Below are positions 19,001 through 27,792 of a stretch of DNA of 64,000 nucleotides, in pieces. The notes under the pieces were generated by a model. The model worked only from the letters and a program-made list of their open reading frames with translations, was not told the origin of the DNA and did no database searches. The stretch is from Hominimerdicola alba 8. GTDB taxonomy: Bacteria > Bacillota > Clostridia > Oscillospirales > Ruminococcaceae. A program made the translations under genes and the position numbers. The stretch's first letter is position 1. Every line of letters begins with the position of its first letter. The stretch lies in NCBI RefSeq assembly GCF_000178155.2, contig NZ_ADKM02000110.1:1-64000 (forward strand). Direction: 5' to 3'.

Positions 19001-21360
19001 CGCAGGGAGCGATAGGCAGGCTGTTAGTTGCGGGTGAAACTATAAATCGAGGATATTTCCGAAACGAGGAAGAGAACCGCAAATGCTTTGTTGATGGCGG
19101 CTGGTTCGATACGGGCGACTTTGCATCTGTCATTGACGGCGAGATAGTCATTACAGGACGAAACAAGGATATCGTCATAGTAAACGGTGTGAACATAACC
19201 TGCCTTGAGGTCGAAAAAGCGCTTGAGGAGCTGGACGGCATAATGTCGGGCGGTGTTGCGTGCTGTGGTGTGCGTGACGAAGAGAATGTCAACGACAGAG
19301 TGCTGATATGCTTTACAAAAACTGATGCCGTCAGAGATGACCTTGACGGGATAACAAAGCAGATGCAGAACGTGCTGATGCGTCAGTTCAGCATATTTGC
19401 AGATGAATATGTGGCGCTGGAAGAAGAGCAGATGCCGCGTACCGCCATCGGAAAGATAGACAAGAAACTGCTGGTCAAGAAGTATCAGGCGCATGAGATA
19501 TCGGGTCAGCGTTCGGTATCGGGGGCAGGTATCAAGGCTTGCATGTTCACGCTGGAACGAAAGTCTGCGCCTGCGGGAATATCGGGAGCGGAGTCGTATC
19601 TTAAGTTCACACAGAGCGGCGAACTGCCCGAAGAACTGCCTGAAAAGCTGTATTTCGTGCCGTCTGATGACGTTTCCGCAGAGGATATTATGGCAGAGAT
19701 CTCAGCCATAGCAAAGAAACTCTGCGATGACCGCAGGGACACAGTGCTGTTGGTGAGAATGCCCTCATATGATACCGAAAAGTGGGCGCTTGTCAAAGGA
19801 TATCTGGCGGCACTGCCGCTGGAGGAAGCGTGGGTACATACTGTGCTGGCTGTGGCAGATGAGAAAACTGCGGAAGAACAGATAGTATCCGAGTTCAGCG
19901 CACGCGAGAACCGCTATCAGCAGAACAGGACGGTATTTTTTGACGGCGGTGTGCGTAAGACAGAACAGCTTTCGGCATACATGCCCGATACTCAGAGCGA
20001 CTGGAAAAAGACATGGGAGGGAAAGACCACTGTTATTTTGGGCGCACTGGGCGGTGTCGGCTCGCTGTTCTGCGAATATCTGATGAAAAACTGCGGCGGT
20101 GATTACTATCTGCTGGGAAGGGGAGAACTTTCGGCAAACAGCGCTAAAGCGGCTGTCTATGAAAAGCTGACGGCGATACGCCCTGCAAAATATCTCAGCT
20201 GTGATATATCTGTCAGCGGCAGGCTGACGGAGGTGCTTGATGCGATAGAAGCCGAGTCGGGCACGATAGACAATATCGTGAACTTTACTGGCGATGCAGG
20301 TGCGGTATCACACTGGGAAAGCCCCGAAAAGCATCTGATACGCAATCAGAACAAAGAGAGCATAAAGCAGTCGATGACGGTGCGCCGCAACGCTGTTGAT
20401 GAACTGGCGGGATATGCTTCGCACAGCAAGGAAACGCATATTTTCATACTTTCCAGCATAACAGCGGTGTTCGGCGGATATTCATTCGGAGGTTACAGCG
20501 CGGTATCATCGGCACAGTTCTACCGATTTGCAAGCGACCCGCAGTTCACGGTCGCGGCAAGCAGCAAGTGGCATGACATCGGCATGAGCAGCGGCGAACC
20601 CGAAGAGAACTACCTGCTCAGTGAAAGGCTGGGATTTGACACACTGAGGGGCGAAAAGAGCGCGGAATATCTGGTGAAGCTGTTTTCTGTCAAACCATCG
20701 GCGGTGATGTACGGACTTAACGACCACAACTATCAGATACTAAAGTCGGTAAATGTACACACAGGCACGAGCGGTTTCCGCGCAGACAGCAAGGGCGCTG
20801 TTCTGTCGGGAAAGGTAGATGCAGCGGCAGTTTCGGGCGGCAGAGCGTCGGCTGCGGAGAAAATGCGCAATATATGGATAAAGACGCTGAAGATAGATGC
20901 GCTTGCAGACGATGACAGGTTCTTTGAGGTCGGCGGAAATTCGCTTAAGAGCATAAACCTTGTCAGCCGCATAAATGAGGAGTTCGGCACAGACCTGACA
21001 GTTGTTGACCTGTTCGAGAACCCCACAGTTCGTCAGCTGACTGACAAAGCCATCGAGAAAGGTGCGGCAGTCGGCGGCGGTGATGCGGACGATATGTCGG
21101 GTATATGTGAAGAACTGAAACACATATGGATAAAGACGCTGAAGATCGACAAGCTGTCTGACGATGACAGGTTCTTTGAGGTTGGCGGCAACTCGCTCAA
21201 GAGCATAAACCTTGTAAGCCGAATAAATGAGAAATTCAAGACAGAACTGACGGTCGTTGACCTGTTCGAGAACCCGACAGTTCGTCAGCTGTCAAGAATA
21301 ATAAGCGAGAACAGCGCGGCGGCAAGACCCGCTGTTTCGGCAAAGACATTCGACATTTGA
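16066..21360 (+). CDS. NRPS/PKS: C-AL-KR with tandem carrier domains
   Basis: A 1764-residue protein. Condensation domain (about 20-450) with HHMFADN, His161/His162/Asp166; AMP-forming acyl-ligase-type domain (about 600-1150) with LFTSGSTGVPKG, NWMPLDHVGG at about 819-828, GMTETSS and TGRNKD; ketoreductase (about 1320-1550) with GALGGVG starting at 1326 and a SSITAV...GYSAVSSAQ catalytic stretch; then two carrier domains with GGNSLKS, Ser1626 and Ser1710. The two carriers are almost identical over about 70 residues. The ATG at 16066 is 9 bases after AGGAGG (16051-16056); a TTG at 16057 touches that site and is rejected. The acyl-ligase motif differs from amino acid A domains, so a carboxylic or keto acid substrate followed by ketoreduction is possible (inference). 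Confidence 0.85.
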   Translation: MNEILDKIKDLTPEKRQRFMALIEQDAEKYQIYPLSEEQERMYFLYRSSPNDPYYNIVFAMGFGEKYSDEVIIKALRQLYSEQTMLRAVVMEAGDRIYQCIMKQDELPLTTVETDGAIWEKSCAEQLAHQQVTPFDLNRAVPVRFTLISDGKRKKLITAVHHMFADNWSVGLICGRLRTLCAEICERGSFTEQSGGSYYDFIRWQKAAVFSADRDYWKEQLNGCVQRIHLPKDGKDAKNGSNDSATAVADLGAERSEKIRNAAKQAQVSVFSYLLTAFGLAMSAASGQSEVVVGTPVFNRVKEEFQRTVGCFANTIAVRMSFNDEYMLTHLRGTHKTVREGLAHQSLPFNRVVDMVCEDRDPRITPLYQVMFNLESESVFGNQAQYAGDDISMEIPDESRKVQFDLICGVMEREHIYQAGFVYRKELFSEETANAVRDTFLDVIDAMLADVQMSAESAAAEHKAWFAERSSAYAKKISKKLEERFSHACFDADIEDNCLMISYVSSDSIPTEDMLETVSAYTDSPVIFIHAFSVGFIDDAQVRRQFAVMAQQEEAFRKNGAVQFARSEEHRQKWIWQDTEKKSSAEKSEAVDNDAPPSYMEGAPLAEIPYHTLADILLKAPAELMKNTIRTVQYGGAEREMTYAQLLENARTAAASLNAMGLKKGSFAVLQMSDLYDCITIFWGCQLAGIVAIPLGLPQGLEYRLNDAATNKVWNVCRLLEDAYIIAGDKETAGMEKFAAQTEPLCVRKMLRPSELYGGGKKGSYICEDVDEHDIAVMLFTSGSTGVPKGVMLDHHNIIKRSQGTSQRYGFDDKEVSLNWMPLDHVGGLVMYHILDVYDHASQIQVETAEILTDPLKWLKLIDRYRVSRTWAPNFAYGLVMEEQDKIPALDVDLSCCKFILNGGEAINFTACDLFLKTLEQKGLAYSAMKPSWGMTETSSGILFSDRFGQIVYRNSVTVGTPNDGVKAIIADEKGNAVPQGAIGRLLVAGETINRGYFRNEEENRKCFVDGGWFDTGDFASVIDGEIVITGRNKDIVIVNGVNITCLEVEKALEELDGIMSGGVACCGVRDEENVNDRVLICFTKTDAVRDDLDGITKQMQNVLMRQFSIFADEYVALEEEQMPRTAIGKIDKKLLVKKYQAHEISGQRSVSGAGIKACMFTLERKSAPAGISGAESYLKFTQSGELPEELPEKLYFVPSDDVSAEDIMAEISAIAKKLCDDRRDTVLLVRMPSYDTEKWALVKGYLAALPLEEAWVHTVLAVADEKTAEEQIVSEFSARENRYQQNRTVFFDGGVRKTEQLSAYMPDTQSDWKKTWEGKTTVILGALGGVGSLFCEYLMKNCGGDYYLLGRGELSANSAKAAVYEKLTAIRPAKYLSCDISVSGRLTEVLDAIEAESGTIDNIVNFTGDAGAVSHWESPEKHLIRNQNKESIKQSMTVRRNAVDELAGYASHSKETHIFILSSITAVFGGYSFGGYSAVSSAQFYRFASDPQFTVAASSKWHDIGMSSGEPEENYLLSERLGFDTLRGEKSAEYLVKLFSVKPSAVMYGLNDHNYQILKSVNVHTGTSGFRADSKGAVLSGKVDAAAVSGGRASAAEKMRNIWIKTLKIDALADDDRFFEVGGNSLKSINLVSRINEEFGTDLTVVDLFENPTVRQLTDKAIEKGAAVGGGDADDMSGICEELKHIWIKTLKIDKLSDDDRFFEVGGNSLKSINLVSRINEKFKTELTVVDLFENPTVRQLSRIISENSAAARPAVSAKTFDI

Positions 21361-21427
21361 TCTTTTCGGACGAACGTAAACGCTGTGGCTCGGTATTTCT
21401 TCTGCCGTAAAAGCGGGAAGAGATCTA

Positions 21428-21526
21428 TAGCGATCCGCCTTAAAATTCAGACAAGATCCGGTCACAAAACCCATAGATCCGAGCTTTAGCGACCGGATCT
21501 TGTGAATTTAAATAGTTGGATCGCTA
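21428..21526 (+). repeat. 99-bp TA-bounded palindromic element, copy A
   Basis: The ends TAGCGATCC and GGATCGCTA are inverted repeats, TA lies directly outside each end (21426-21427, 21527-21528), and most of the interior is also self-complementary (for example GATCCGGTC with GACCGGATC). It is the same length as copies B, C and D. It sits between two NRPS/PKS genes, in their 237-base gap. Confidence 0.85.
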
Positions 21527-21597
21527 TAAGATGCACACATGTGTGCCCGACATGGTGGTTACGTTCGACTGTATATTATTTGTAAAGGAGTTAGTAG

Positions 21598-24500
21598 ATG
21601 AATTATAAAGATATTGCTGTAATCGGAATGAGCATGCGTTTACCGCAGGCGAAAAATGCTGATGAACTGCATCGTAATCTCAGTGAAAAAAGGGACTGCA
21701 TACGCAAAGTTCCGCAGAGCCGTATGGAACTGCTCAAACTCGACCCTGACACCAATTACCTTGAGGTCGGTTATATAGACGATATTGAGTATTTTGACCA
21801 CCGCTTCTTCAACATATCTTCGATGGAAGCTGATGTAATGTGCATAGAACAGCGCATGAGCCTTGAAATGGCGGCAGAAGCCATACTCGATGCAGGTTAT
21901 TCGCTGGAGAGTTTTCGCGGCAAGAACTGCTGTGTTTATTATTCAAGCAGTGAAAACGAGTACAAACTGCTGTGCGGTCAGGAGTCGGCGGCGGCATACA
22001 CAGGAAATCTGAAATCGCTGACTGCGGGCAAGATATGTTATTATCTCGACCTGCGCGGTCCGAATGTTACGGTGGACTCGGCTTGCTCGTCATCGCTGGT
22101 GGGCATGCACGAAGCCTGCATGAAGATAGTATCGGGCGAGTGCGAACTTGCGCTGATAGGCGGACTTACTGTAAACATCTATATTCCTTGCTTTGATGAC
22201 AAGGATTTCAACAATCTCGGTGTAATATCGGGCGGCGGCAGGAGTTATTCATTTGATGCGAGGGCACAGGGCACAGGCATGGGTGAAGGCGGCGGTTTTG
22301 TACTGCTCAAATCGCTGGACGCGGCACGCAGAGATCACGACCACATATACGGTATCGTGCGCGGCAGTGCCATTAACTGTGACGGCTCGCGCGGAAGCAG
22401 TCTGACAGCGCCCAGTGTGGCGGGTCAGCAGGACGCTATACTTGAAGCGTGGCGCAGAGGTAATGTGAGCGGCAGTGATATAACAGAGTTTGAAGCACAC
22501 GGCACAGGTACGCTGATAGGTGACCCGATAGAGGCGGAGAGCATTGAGAACAGTCTGAAAACATCGGCTGACGGCGGCGAAAAGGTATGGCTTTCGGCAA
22601 TGAAATCCAGCACAGGACATCTGGCGGCTTCGGCAGGCATCGCGGCGGTGCTGAAATGCGCTGTGCAGTTCGACAAGGGCGTTACATATCCGCTGGCGAA
22701 TTTTGAAACACCAAATCCCTACATAGATTTTGAGCACATGCGCTTACAGCCTTTGCAGGAGGTACATCACTGGGAGAAAGGCAAGCGCCGTATCGTCGGC
22801 ATAAATTCATTCGGTTTCAGCGGCACTAATGCGCATGTCGTTATGGAAAATGACAGAGAAGAACATATTCTGGGAGAAAAGGGAGAAATGGTGCTGAAAC
22901 TCAGCGCTAAGGACGAAAATTCGCTGAAAGAGATGGCGGCGCAGACAGCGGCATTCATTCGCCGGCACAGTGACAATATCGGCAACATTGTTTATACTAT
23001 GGACACAGGGCGCGACGACTATGTATACCGTATCTGTGTCAGCGGAAACTCGGCTGATGAGATAGCTTCCTCACTGGAAAAAGCCGCTGTGAAGCAGACT
23101 GATGAACGTAAGACTGCCCTTGTGCTGATGCAGCCTGAGGGTCTTACAGCTGAGATGCTGGCAGAAAAGACAGAGGCACTGTGGAGGCTTTTGAAGGCGG
23201 GATTCAGCTATGATTACCTTATCGCAGATGACTTCGGCAAATTTGTGGCGGCACAGGCGCAGAATGACAGCGGCGCAGACTTCGCTGAAACTGCTGAAAA
23301 ATTTGCATCTGCGTATGCAGACAAGTCAGCCGCAGCGGTAAACAAGCTGACTGAACTGAGCGGCAGCGAAAAGCTGACAGCGGTATTTATGGGGGAGATA
23401 CCCGCAGGAATGCCCGAAAATGATGCTTGTATCGCGCTTGGATATGTATCAAAGAGCGCTGAGAGTTTTATCTGCGAATACTACGCTGCAGGCGGCAATG
23501 TAAAATGGGATATGCTGTTTGATGCGAATGAATACTACAAGACCAGTGCGCCCACATATGTTTTCAGCAAGGTAAAGCACTGGATATATCCTAAGCACAA
23601 GTTCTCTATGCTGGGCATAGTTGACAATATAGAAGAGGAAGAAGCACAGCAGAAAGAAGCGACAGGCAGCATAGAGGAATTCCGTGAGAAGATGCTGGCG
23701 CTGTGGACAGAAGTGCTGGAAGAGGAGATAACTGCGCAGGACGATTTCTTTGACTGCGGAGGTAATTCTCTGACAGGCATGATGATGATAGAAGAGGTAA
23801 AGAACAGATGGGGTATAGAAGTTGACTTTGATGATGTTTACGACCATGCTACCGTTGAGGAATTCTGCGAATACCTTATGGAGATAGCCGCAGAAGCACA
23901 GCCTTCTGCCGCAGACGAAGCATCGGAAGAGGCTGAAAAGGTCGAGATACAGGACATACCCGAAGATGCGCCGTTTGAAACAAACCAAACCCAGCGCATG
24001 ATATTTGATGGCATAAAGGAATATCCGAACAATTCAGGCTGGAATCTCTGCATGGCGATAGGCTTGGAGGGCGATGTGGATATAAGCCGTCTTGAAAAGG
24101 CGCTGGATATGCTGATACGCACCAACGACAGTCTGAGGACTGTCATAAGCGATGACGGTCTTACACAGAGAGTTCTGCCGCACACAGACTATAAACTGCC
24201 TGTGATAGAAGCGGAAGGGGAGTCTGACGAGGAACGGCTTGCATACTGCCGCGAACTGGTGAACAAGGCGGCTAATGTTACAGTGCCGATAAAGGATAAG
24301 CCCGCTGTTGACTTCCGTCTGCTGCGTGTGACCGATAAGTATTCGATACTGTATCTGGCGCTCAACCACATAAATTCCGATGGTTCATCGCTGGGTGTGA
24401 TGCTGGGGCAGATAAACCACTATTATCGCGGCGGCGAACTGATAAAGATGCCGCACGATTTCCGTGAGAACTCGCTTTATCAGGCGGCTTTTCCGACTTC

Positions 24501-25263
24501 GGAAAAGGGCTTGCAGCAGCGTGCTTTCTGGGAGAGATACCTTAAGGGCATCGACTTCACCCCTCGCTATTTCCCTGACGGCGACACAGGTGTGACGACT
24601 GAAAAGGCTGTCGGTAAAAATCTGGTGTTCCCCATAAGCGAAGAACTGGCACAGAAGATCCGCACAGTCAGCCGTCAGTTCAAGGTAACGCCGTACATCT
24701 TTACTCTTTACGCATTCCAGGTGATGGTGGCAAAGCTGATACAGCGCGATGACCTGTTCAGTCTGTCGGTGCTTGCCAACAGGCGAGAACCTGCATATCA
24801 GCAGATAATGGGCTGCCTTGCAAAGCTGGTGATAGTGCGCACAAAACTCGACAGAGGTGCAAAGCTGGGTGACGAGATGCACAGGCTGAATGAAGATATC
24901 CGAAATATACAGGATAATCAGGAATACCACCTTACCCCGCTGCTGGAAGAGATACGCGGTGAAGCACCGAGAAGCATGAACGACTGGGGCGAATTCTTCA
25001 TGGCATTCCAGAATTACAAGAGCGAGGAACTGTCATTTGAAGATCTGAAACTTTCGCTTGAACCCATAAGCAAGGACGGCTGCATGACGAAGTTGCAGCT
25101 GGCTGTCAGCGAGAATGCACGCGGCATGTACGGCATCTTCCAGTACAACGAGAGCGTGATAACAGATGCGACGGCACTTAAGGTACGTGACCTGTATGTG
25201 GCTCTGCTGGAGAGAATGGCTGAAAAGCCTGATATGACGGTAGAAGAACTGCTGGCTGAGTGA
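21598..25263 (+). CDS. PKS/NRPS: ketosynthase-ACP-C, last gene of the cluster
   Basis: A 1221-residue protein. Ketosynthase (about 1-420) with Cys163 in DSACSSSL, His301 in EAHGTGT and His341 in STGHLAAS; a linker of about 260 residues that ends in a PTYVFSKVKHW stretch resembling the post-KS linker of AT-less modules; ACP (about 690-760) with GGNSLTG, Ser724; and a C-terminal condensation-type domain (about 795-1215) whose motif reads NHINSDG (923-929), so the first His is Asn but the second, catalytic His924 is kept. As the last domain of the assembly line with no thioesterase, this C domain may release the product by attack of an amine or hydroxyl (inference). An AAAGGAG site lies 7-8 bases before the ATG. 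Confidence 0.87.
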   Translation: MNYKDIAVIGMSMRLPQAKNADELHRNLSEKRDCIRKVPQSRMELLKLDPDTNYLEVGYIDDIEYFDHRFFNISSMEADVMCIEQRMSLEMAAEAILDAGYSLESFRGKNCCVYYSSSENEYKLLCGQESAAAYTGNLKSLTAGKICYYLDLRGPNVTVDSACSSSLVGMHEACMKIVSGECELALIGGLTVNIYIPCFDDKDFNNLGVISGGGRSYSFDARAQGTGMGEGGGFVLLKSLDAARRDHDHIYGIVRGSAINCDGSRGSSLTAPSVAGQQDAILEAWRRGNVSGSDITEFEAHGTGTLIGDPIEAESIENSLKTSADGGEKVWLSAMKSSTGHLAASAGIAAVLKCAVQFDKGVTYPLANFETPNPYIDFEHMRLQPLQEVHHWEKGKRRIVGINSFGFSGTNAHVVMENDREEHILGEKGEMVLKLSAKDENSLKEMAAQTAAFIRRHSDNIGNIVYTMDTGRDDYVYRICVSGNSADEIASSLEKAAVKQTDERKTALVLMQPEGLTAEMLAEKTEALWRLLKAGFSYDYLIADDFGKFVAAQAQNDSGADFAETAEKFASAYADKSAAAVNKLTELSGSEKLTAVFMGEIPAGMPENDACIALGYVSKSAESFICEYYAAGGNVKWDMLFDANEYYKTSAPTYVFSKVKHWIYPKHKFSMLGIVDNIEEEEAQQKEATGSIEEFREKMLALWTEVLEEEITAQDDFFDCGGNSLTGMMMIEEVKNRWGIEVDFDDVYDHATVEEFCEYLMEIAAEAQPSAADEASEEAEKVEIQDIPEDAPFETNQTQRMIFDGIKEYPNNSGWNLCMAIGLEGDVDISRLEKALDMLIRTNDSLRTVISDDGLTQRVLPHTDYKLPVIEAEGESDEERLAYCRELVNKAANVTVPIKDKPAVDFRLLRVTDKYSILYLALNHINSDGSSLGVMLGQINHYYRGGELIKMPHDFRENSLYQAAFPTSEKGLQQRAFWERYLKGIDFTPRYFPDGDTGVTTEKAVGKNLVFPISEELAQKIRTVSRQFKVTPYIFTLYAFQVMVAKLIQRDDLFSLSVLANRREPAYQQIMGCLAKLVIVRTKLDRGAKLGDEMHRLNEDIRNIQDNQEYHLTPLLEEIRGEAPRSMNDWGEFFMAFQNYKSEELSFEDLKLSLEPISKDGCMTKLQLAVSENARGMYGIFQYNESVITDATALKVRDLYVALLERMAEKPDMTVEELLAE

Positions 25264-25276
25264 TGCTGTTGTTTTA

Positions 25277-25375
25277 CAGCGTTAAGCATTAAAATTCAGA
25301 CAGGATCAGGTCACACAGACCAGATATCAAAGGTTTAACGACCTGATCTTGTGAATTTAAAGAGTTGGAGCGCTG
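25277..25375 (+). repeat. 99-bp TA-bounded palindromic element, copy B
   Basis: The same length and layout as copy A, but diverged: the ends are CAGCG and CGCTG with TA outside (25275-25276, 25376-25377). Paired changes keep the stem (GGATCAGGTC with GACCTGATC against GATCCGGTC with GACCGGATC in copy A). It lies just after the last cluster gene. Confidence 0.8.
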
Positions 25376-25396
25376 TAAAAAGATTTCCATAGACGA

Positions 25397-25429
25397 AAAG
25401 GCGGTCATCCTGACGGGTGACCGCTTTTT
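25397..25429. terminator. Bidirectional terminator between the NRPS/PKS cluster and rib operon
   Basis: GCGGTCA (25401-25407) pairs with TGACCGC (25418-25424) and is followed by T5 on the plus strand; a run of A at 25397-25400 gives a T run on the minus strand. It separates the convergent last cluster gene and ribH. Confidence 0.85.
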
Positions 25430-25450
25430 CTTATATATATATATCGGTTT

Positions 25451-25918
25451 TCAGCGCTCTATCTCACGGATAAGGTCTATCATCTCGATAGCGCCCTCAG
25501 CACACTCGCTGCCCTTGTTGCCTGCTTTTGAGCCTGCGCGTTCTATCGCCTGCTCGATATTCTCGGTGGTTATCACGCCGAACATGACAGGCACGCCTGT
25601 TTCAAGGGATACCTGCGCTATGCCTTTTGCGGCTTCGTTACATACAAGGTCGTAATGGGAGGTGCTTCCCCTTATGACAGCGCCCAGACATATAACGGCA
25701 TCGTACTTGCCCGACTGTGCCATTTTCTTTGCGATGAGAGGTATCTCAAAAGCACCCGGTACCCATGCAACATCTATCATATCGGGCGATACTCCGTGAC
25801 GGATAAGCGTATCTTCAGCGCCGCCCAGCAGTTTTGATGTGATGAACTCGTTAAATCGCGCGACTGTTATGCCGATGCGCACATTTTTCGGTGTCAGTTT
25901 TCCTACAAAAGTATTCAT
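25451..25918 (-). CDS. ribH: 6,7-dimethyl-8-ribityllumazine synthase
   Basis: A 155-residue protein of normal length for lumazine synthase, the enzyme that joins the pyrimidinedione and 3,4-dihydroxy-2-butanone 4-phosphate in riboflavin synthesis. Family landmarks are visible: [16 protein letters not shown] near the N terminus, [20 protein letters not shown] with the active-site His, and FGVITTEN. It is the last gene of ribD-ribE-ribBA-ribH, 15 bases after ribBA, with a GGAGAG ribosome site. The protein is cytoplasmic and usually forms large shells of subunits. Confidence 0.97.
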   Translation of the reverse strand: MNTFVGKLTPKNVRIGITVARFNEFITSKLLGGAEDTLIRHGVSPDMIDVAWVPGAFEIPLIAKKMAQSGKYDAVICLGAVIRGSTSHYDLVCNEAAKGIAQVSLETGVPVMFGVITTENIEQAIERAGSKAGNKGSECAEGAIEMIDLIREIER

Positions 25919-25933
25919 TATAAACTCTCCTTT

Positions 25934-27133
25934 TTATATATCAAGCAGGTGACCCATTCTGTCACGCTTGGTTTTCAGATATTTCATATCGTATGCGGTA
26001 GCGGATACCTGTATCGGTACACGCTCTTTTATCTCAAGACCGAAACCGCTCAGACCGTACACTTTGTCGGGATTGTTGGTCAGCAGGCGGAGGGTCTTAC
26101 AGCCGAGTTCGCGGAGTATCTGTGCGCCGATGTAGTATTCACGCATATCGGCAGGGAAACCCAGTGCGATATTTGCATCGAGCGTATCCATGCCGCCGTC
26201 CTGCAATTCGTAGGCGCGGAGTTTGTTTATCAGACCGATGCCTCTGCCCTCCTGCCGCATGTAGAGCAGTATGCCCCTGCCCTCTTTTTCTATGGCGGTC
26301 ATGGCGGCGGCAAGCTGCTGACCGCAGTCGCATTTAAGCGAGCCGAAAGCATCTCCTGTCAGGCATTCCGAGTGTACGCGGCAGAGAATGTCCTCGCCGT
26401 CACCGATATCGCCCTTTACCAGCGCCACATGATGTTCGCCGTTCAGTATATTTATAAATCCGACTGCGCGGAAATCGCCGTACTTTGTGGGGAGTTTCGT
26501 GTCTGCCACACGCTTTGTCAGCCTGTCATGCACCTTGCGGTATTCTTTCAGCTGTGAGATGGTTATGAACTTCATGCCCCATTCTTCGGCTTTTTGGTGG
26601 AGTTCTTCCGAGCGCATCATAGTGCCGTCCTCGCGCATTATCTCACAGCACAGTCCGCACTGTTCAAGACCTGCAAGGCGCATGAGGTCTACCGTTGCTT
26701 CGGTGTGACCCTCGCGTTCAAGAACGCCGTTCTTTTTGGCGGTCAGCGGGAACATGTGACCCGGACGGCGGAAATCCTGCGGCTGTGACTCGGGGTCTGC
26801 CGCCGCCCTTGCGGTGAAGCCCCTCTCCTGTGCGGAGATGCCTGTGGTGGTGCTTACGTGGTCTACCGACACGGTGAACGCCGTTGAGTGATTATCGGTG
26901 TTCAGTTCGGTCATTTGCGGAAGTTTCAGCCTTTTGCATATCTCCTCAGTCATGGGCATACATATAAGACCTTTTGCCTGACTTGCCATGAAGTTAACAT
27001 TTTCGGTAGTCGCGAACTGTGCGGCGCATATCATATCGCCCTCGTTTTCGCGGTCTTCATCATCTGTGACGATTATTATCCCGCCGTTTCTCAGCGCTTC
27101 GAGAGCATCGTCTATACTATCATATCTGTACAT
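25934..27133 (-). CDS. ribBA: Bifunctional DHBP synthase / GTP cyclohydrolase II
   Basis: A 399-residue fusion. The N-terminal RibB half makes 3,4-dihydroxy-2-butanone 4-phosphate from ribulose 5-phosphate (acidic metal site [10 protein letters not shown] near residue 24, and GHTEATVDL). The C-terminal RibA half opens GTP; it shows the zinc site pattern [11 protein letters not shown]...CDCGQQL and RQEGRGIGL. Length and order are as in other Bacillota. It lies between ribE and ribH in one transcript and therefore falls under the FMN riboswitch upstream of ribD. Confidence 0.97.
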   Translation of the reverse strand: MYRYDSIDDALEALRNGGIIIVTDDEDRENEGDMICAAQFATTENVNFMASQAKGLICMPMTEEICKRLKLPQMTELNTDNHSTAFTVSVDHVSTTTGISAQERGFTARAAADPESQPQDFRRPGHMFPLTAKKNGVLEREGHTEATVDLMRLAGLEQCGLCCEIMREDGTMMRSEELHQKAEEWGMKFITISQLKEYRKVHDRLTKRVADTKLPTKYGDFRAVGFINILNGEHHVALVKGDIGDGEDILCRVHSECLTGDAFGSLKCDCGQQLAAAMTAIEKEGRGILLYMRQEGRGIGLINKLRAYELQDGGMDTLDANIALGFPADMREYYIGAQILRELGCKTLRLLTNNPDKVYGLSGFGLEIKERVPIQVSATAYDMKYLKTKRDRMGHLLDI

Positions 27134-27147
27134 TTTTACCGCCTTTC

Positions 27148-27792
27148 TCAGATAAACCCGTTTTTTGCAAGCTGTTCCATCGTGACACCGCTGTTCTTTT
27201 GCGGCGCGGGACGGAGCAGTTTTTCTATGTACTTTGCTATGACATCAGTTTCGATATTGACAGTGTCACCGACTTTTCTCAGCGGGAGCACTGTGTTTTC
27301 GGCAGTGTGGGGAATGACCGACACGCTGAAACTGCTGTCATTTACCGATGCCACCGTAAGGCTGATGCCGTCTATTGCCACCGAACCTTTTTCCGCGATA
27401 TATCTAAGCAGTCTGCTTTCGGCGGAAAATGTGTATCTCACAGCTATGCCGTCCTTTTGTATGGCAGAGATCACGCCTGTGCCGTCTATGTGCCCCGAAA
27501 CTATGTGTCCGCCGAAACGACCGTCTGCGGGCAGGGCGCGTTCAAGGTCGGTTTTACTGCCCGCTTTCAGCGAACCGAGTGATGAGCGCATCAGCGTTTC
27601 GTTCATGACATCTGCGCGGAAAACACTGCCATCATGTTCGGTCACCGTAAGGCAGACACCGTTTACGGCGATGCTGTCACCGACTTTTGTACCCTCCAGC
27701 ACTTTTTTTGCCGCTATGCGTATGAACGACTGACTGCCGCTTTTGTGTACCTCGCATACAGTGCCGACTTCTTCTATCAGTCCCGTGAACAT
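27148..27792 (-). CDS. ribE: Riboflavin synthase alpha chain
   Basis: A 214-residue protein with two similar lumazine-binding barrels: the first begins [10 protein letters not shown] and contains [13 protein letters not shown], the second contains [14 protein letters not shown]. It performs the dismutation of two lumazines into riboflavin. Its start overlaps the end of ribD by 16 bases, indicating translational coupling. Length is normal. Confidence 0.96.
   Translation of the reverse strand: MFTGLIEEVGTVCEVHKSGSQSFIRIAAKKVLEGTKVGDSIAVNGVCLTVTEHDGSVFRADVMNETLMRSSLGSLKAGSKTDLERALPADGRFGGHIVSGHIDGTGVISAIQKDGIAVRYTFSAESRLLRYIAEKGSVAIDGISLTVASVNDSSFSVSVIPHTAENTVLPLRKVGDTVNIETDVIAKYIEKLLRPAPQKNSGVTMEQLAKNGFI

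Noticed and set aside
21428-21526. The 99-bp repeats as riboswitches or operators
   Set aside because: They lie in both orientations and in unrelated settings, including inside a toxin gene, and have TA boundaries, so mobility explains them better.
25431-25444. TATATATA run next to ribH as a promoter
   Set aside because: It is simple AT repeat just past a terminator with no -35 box and no gene to serve.
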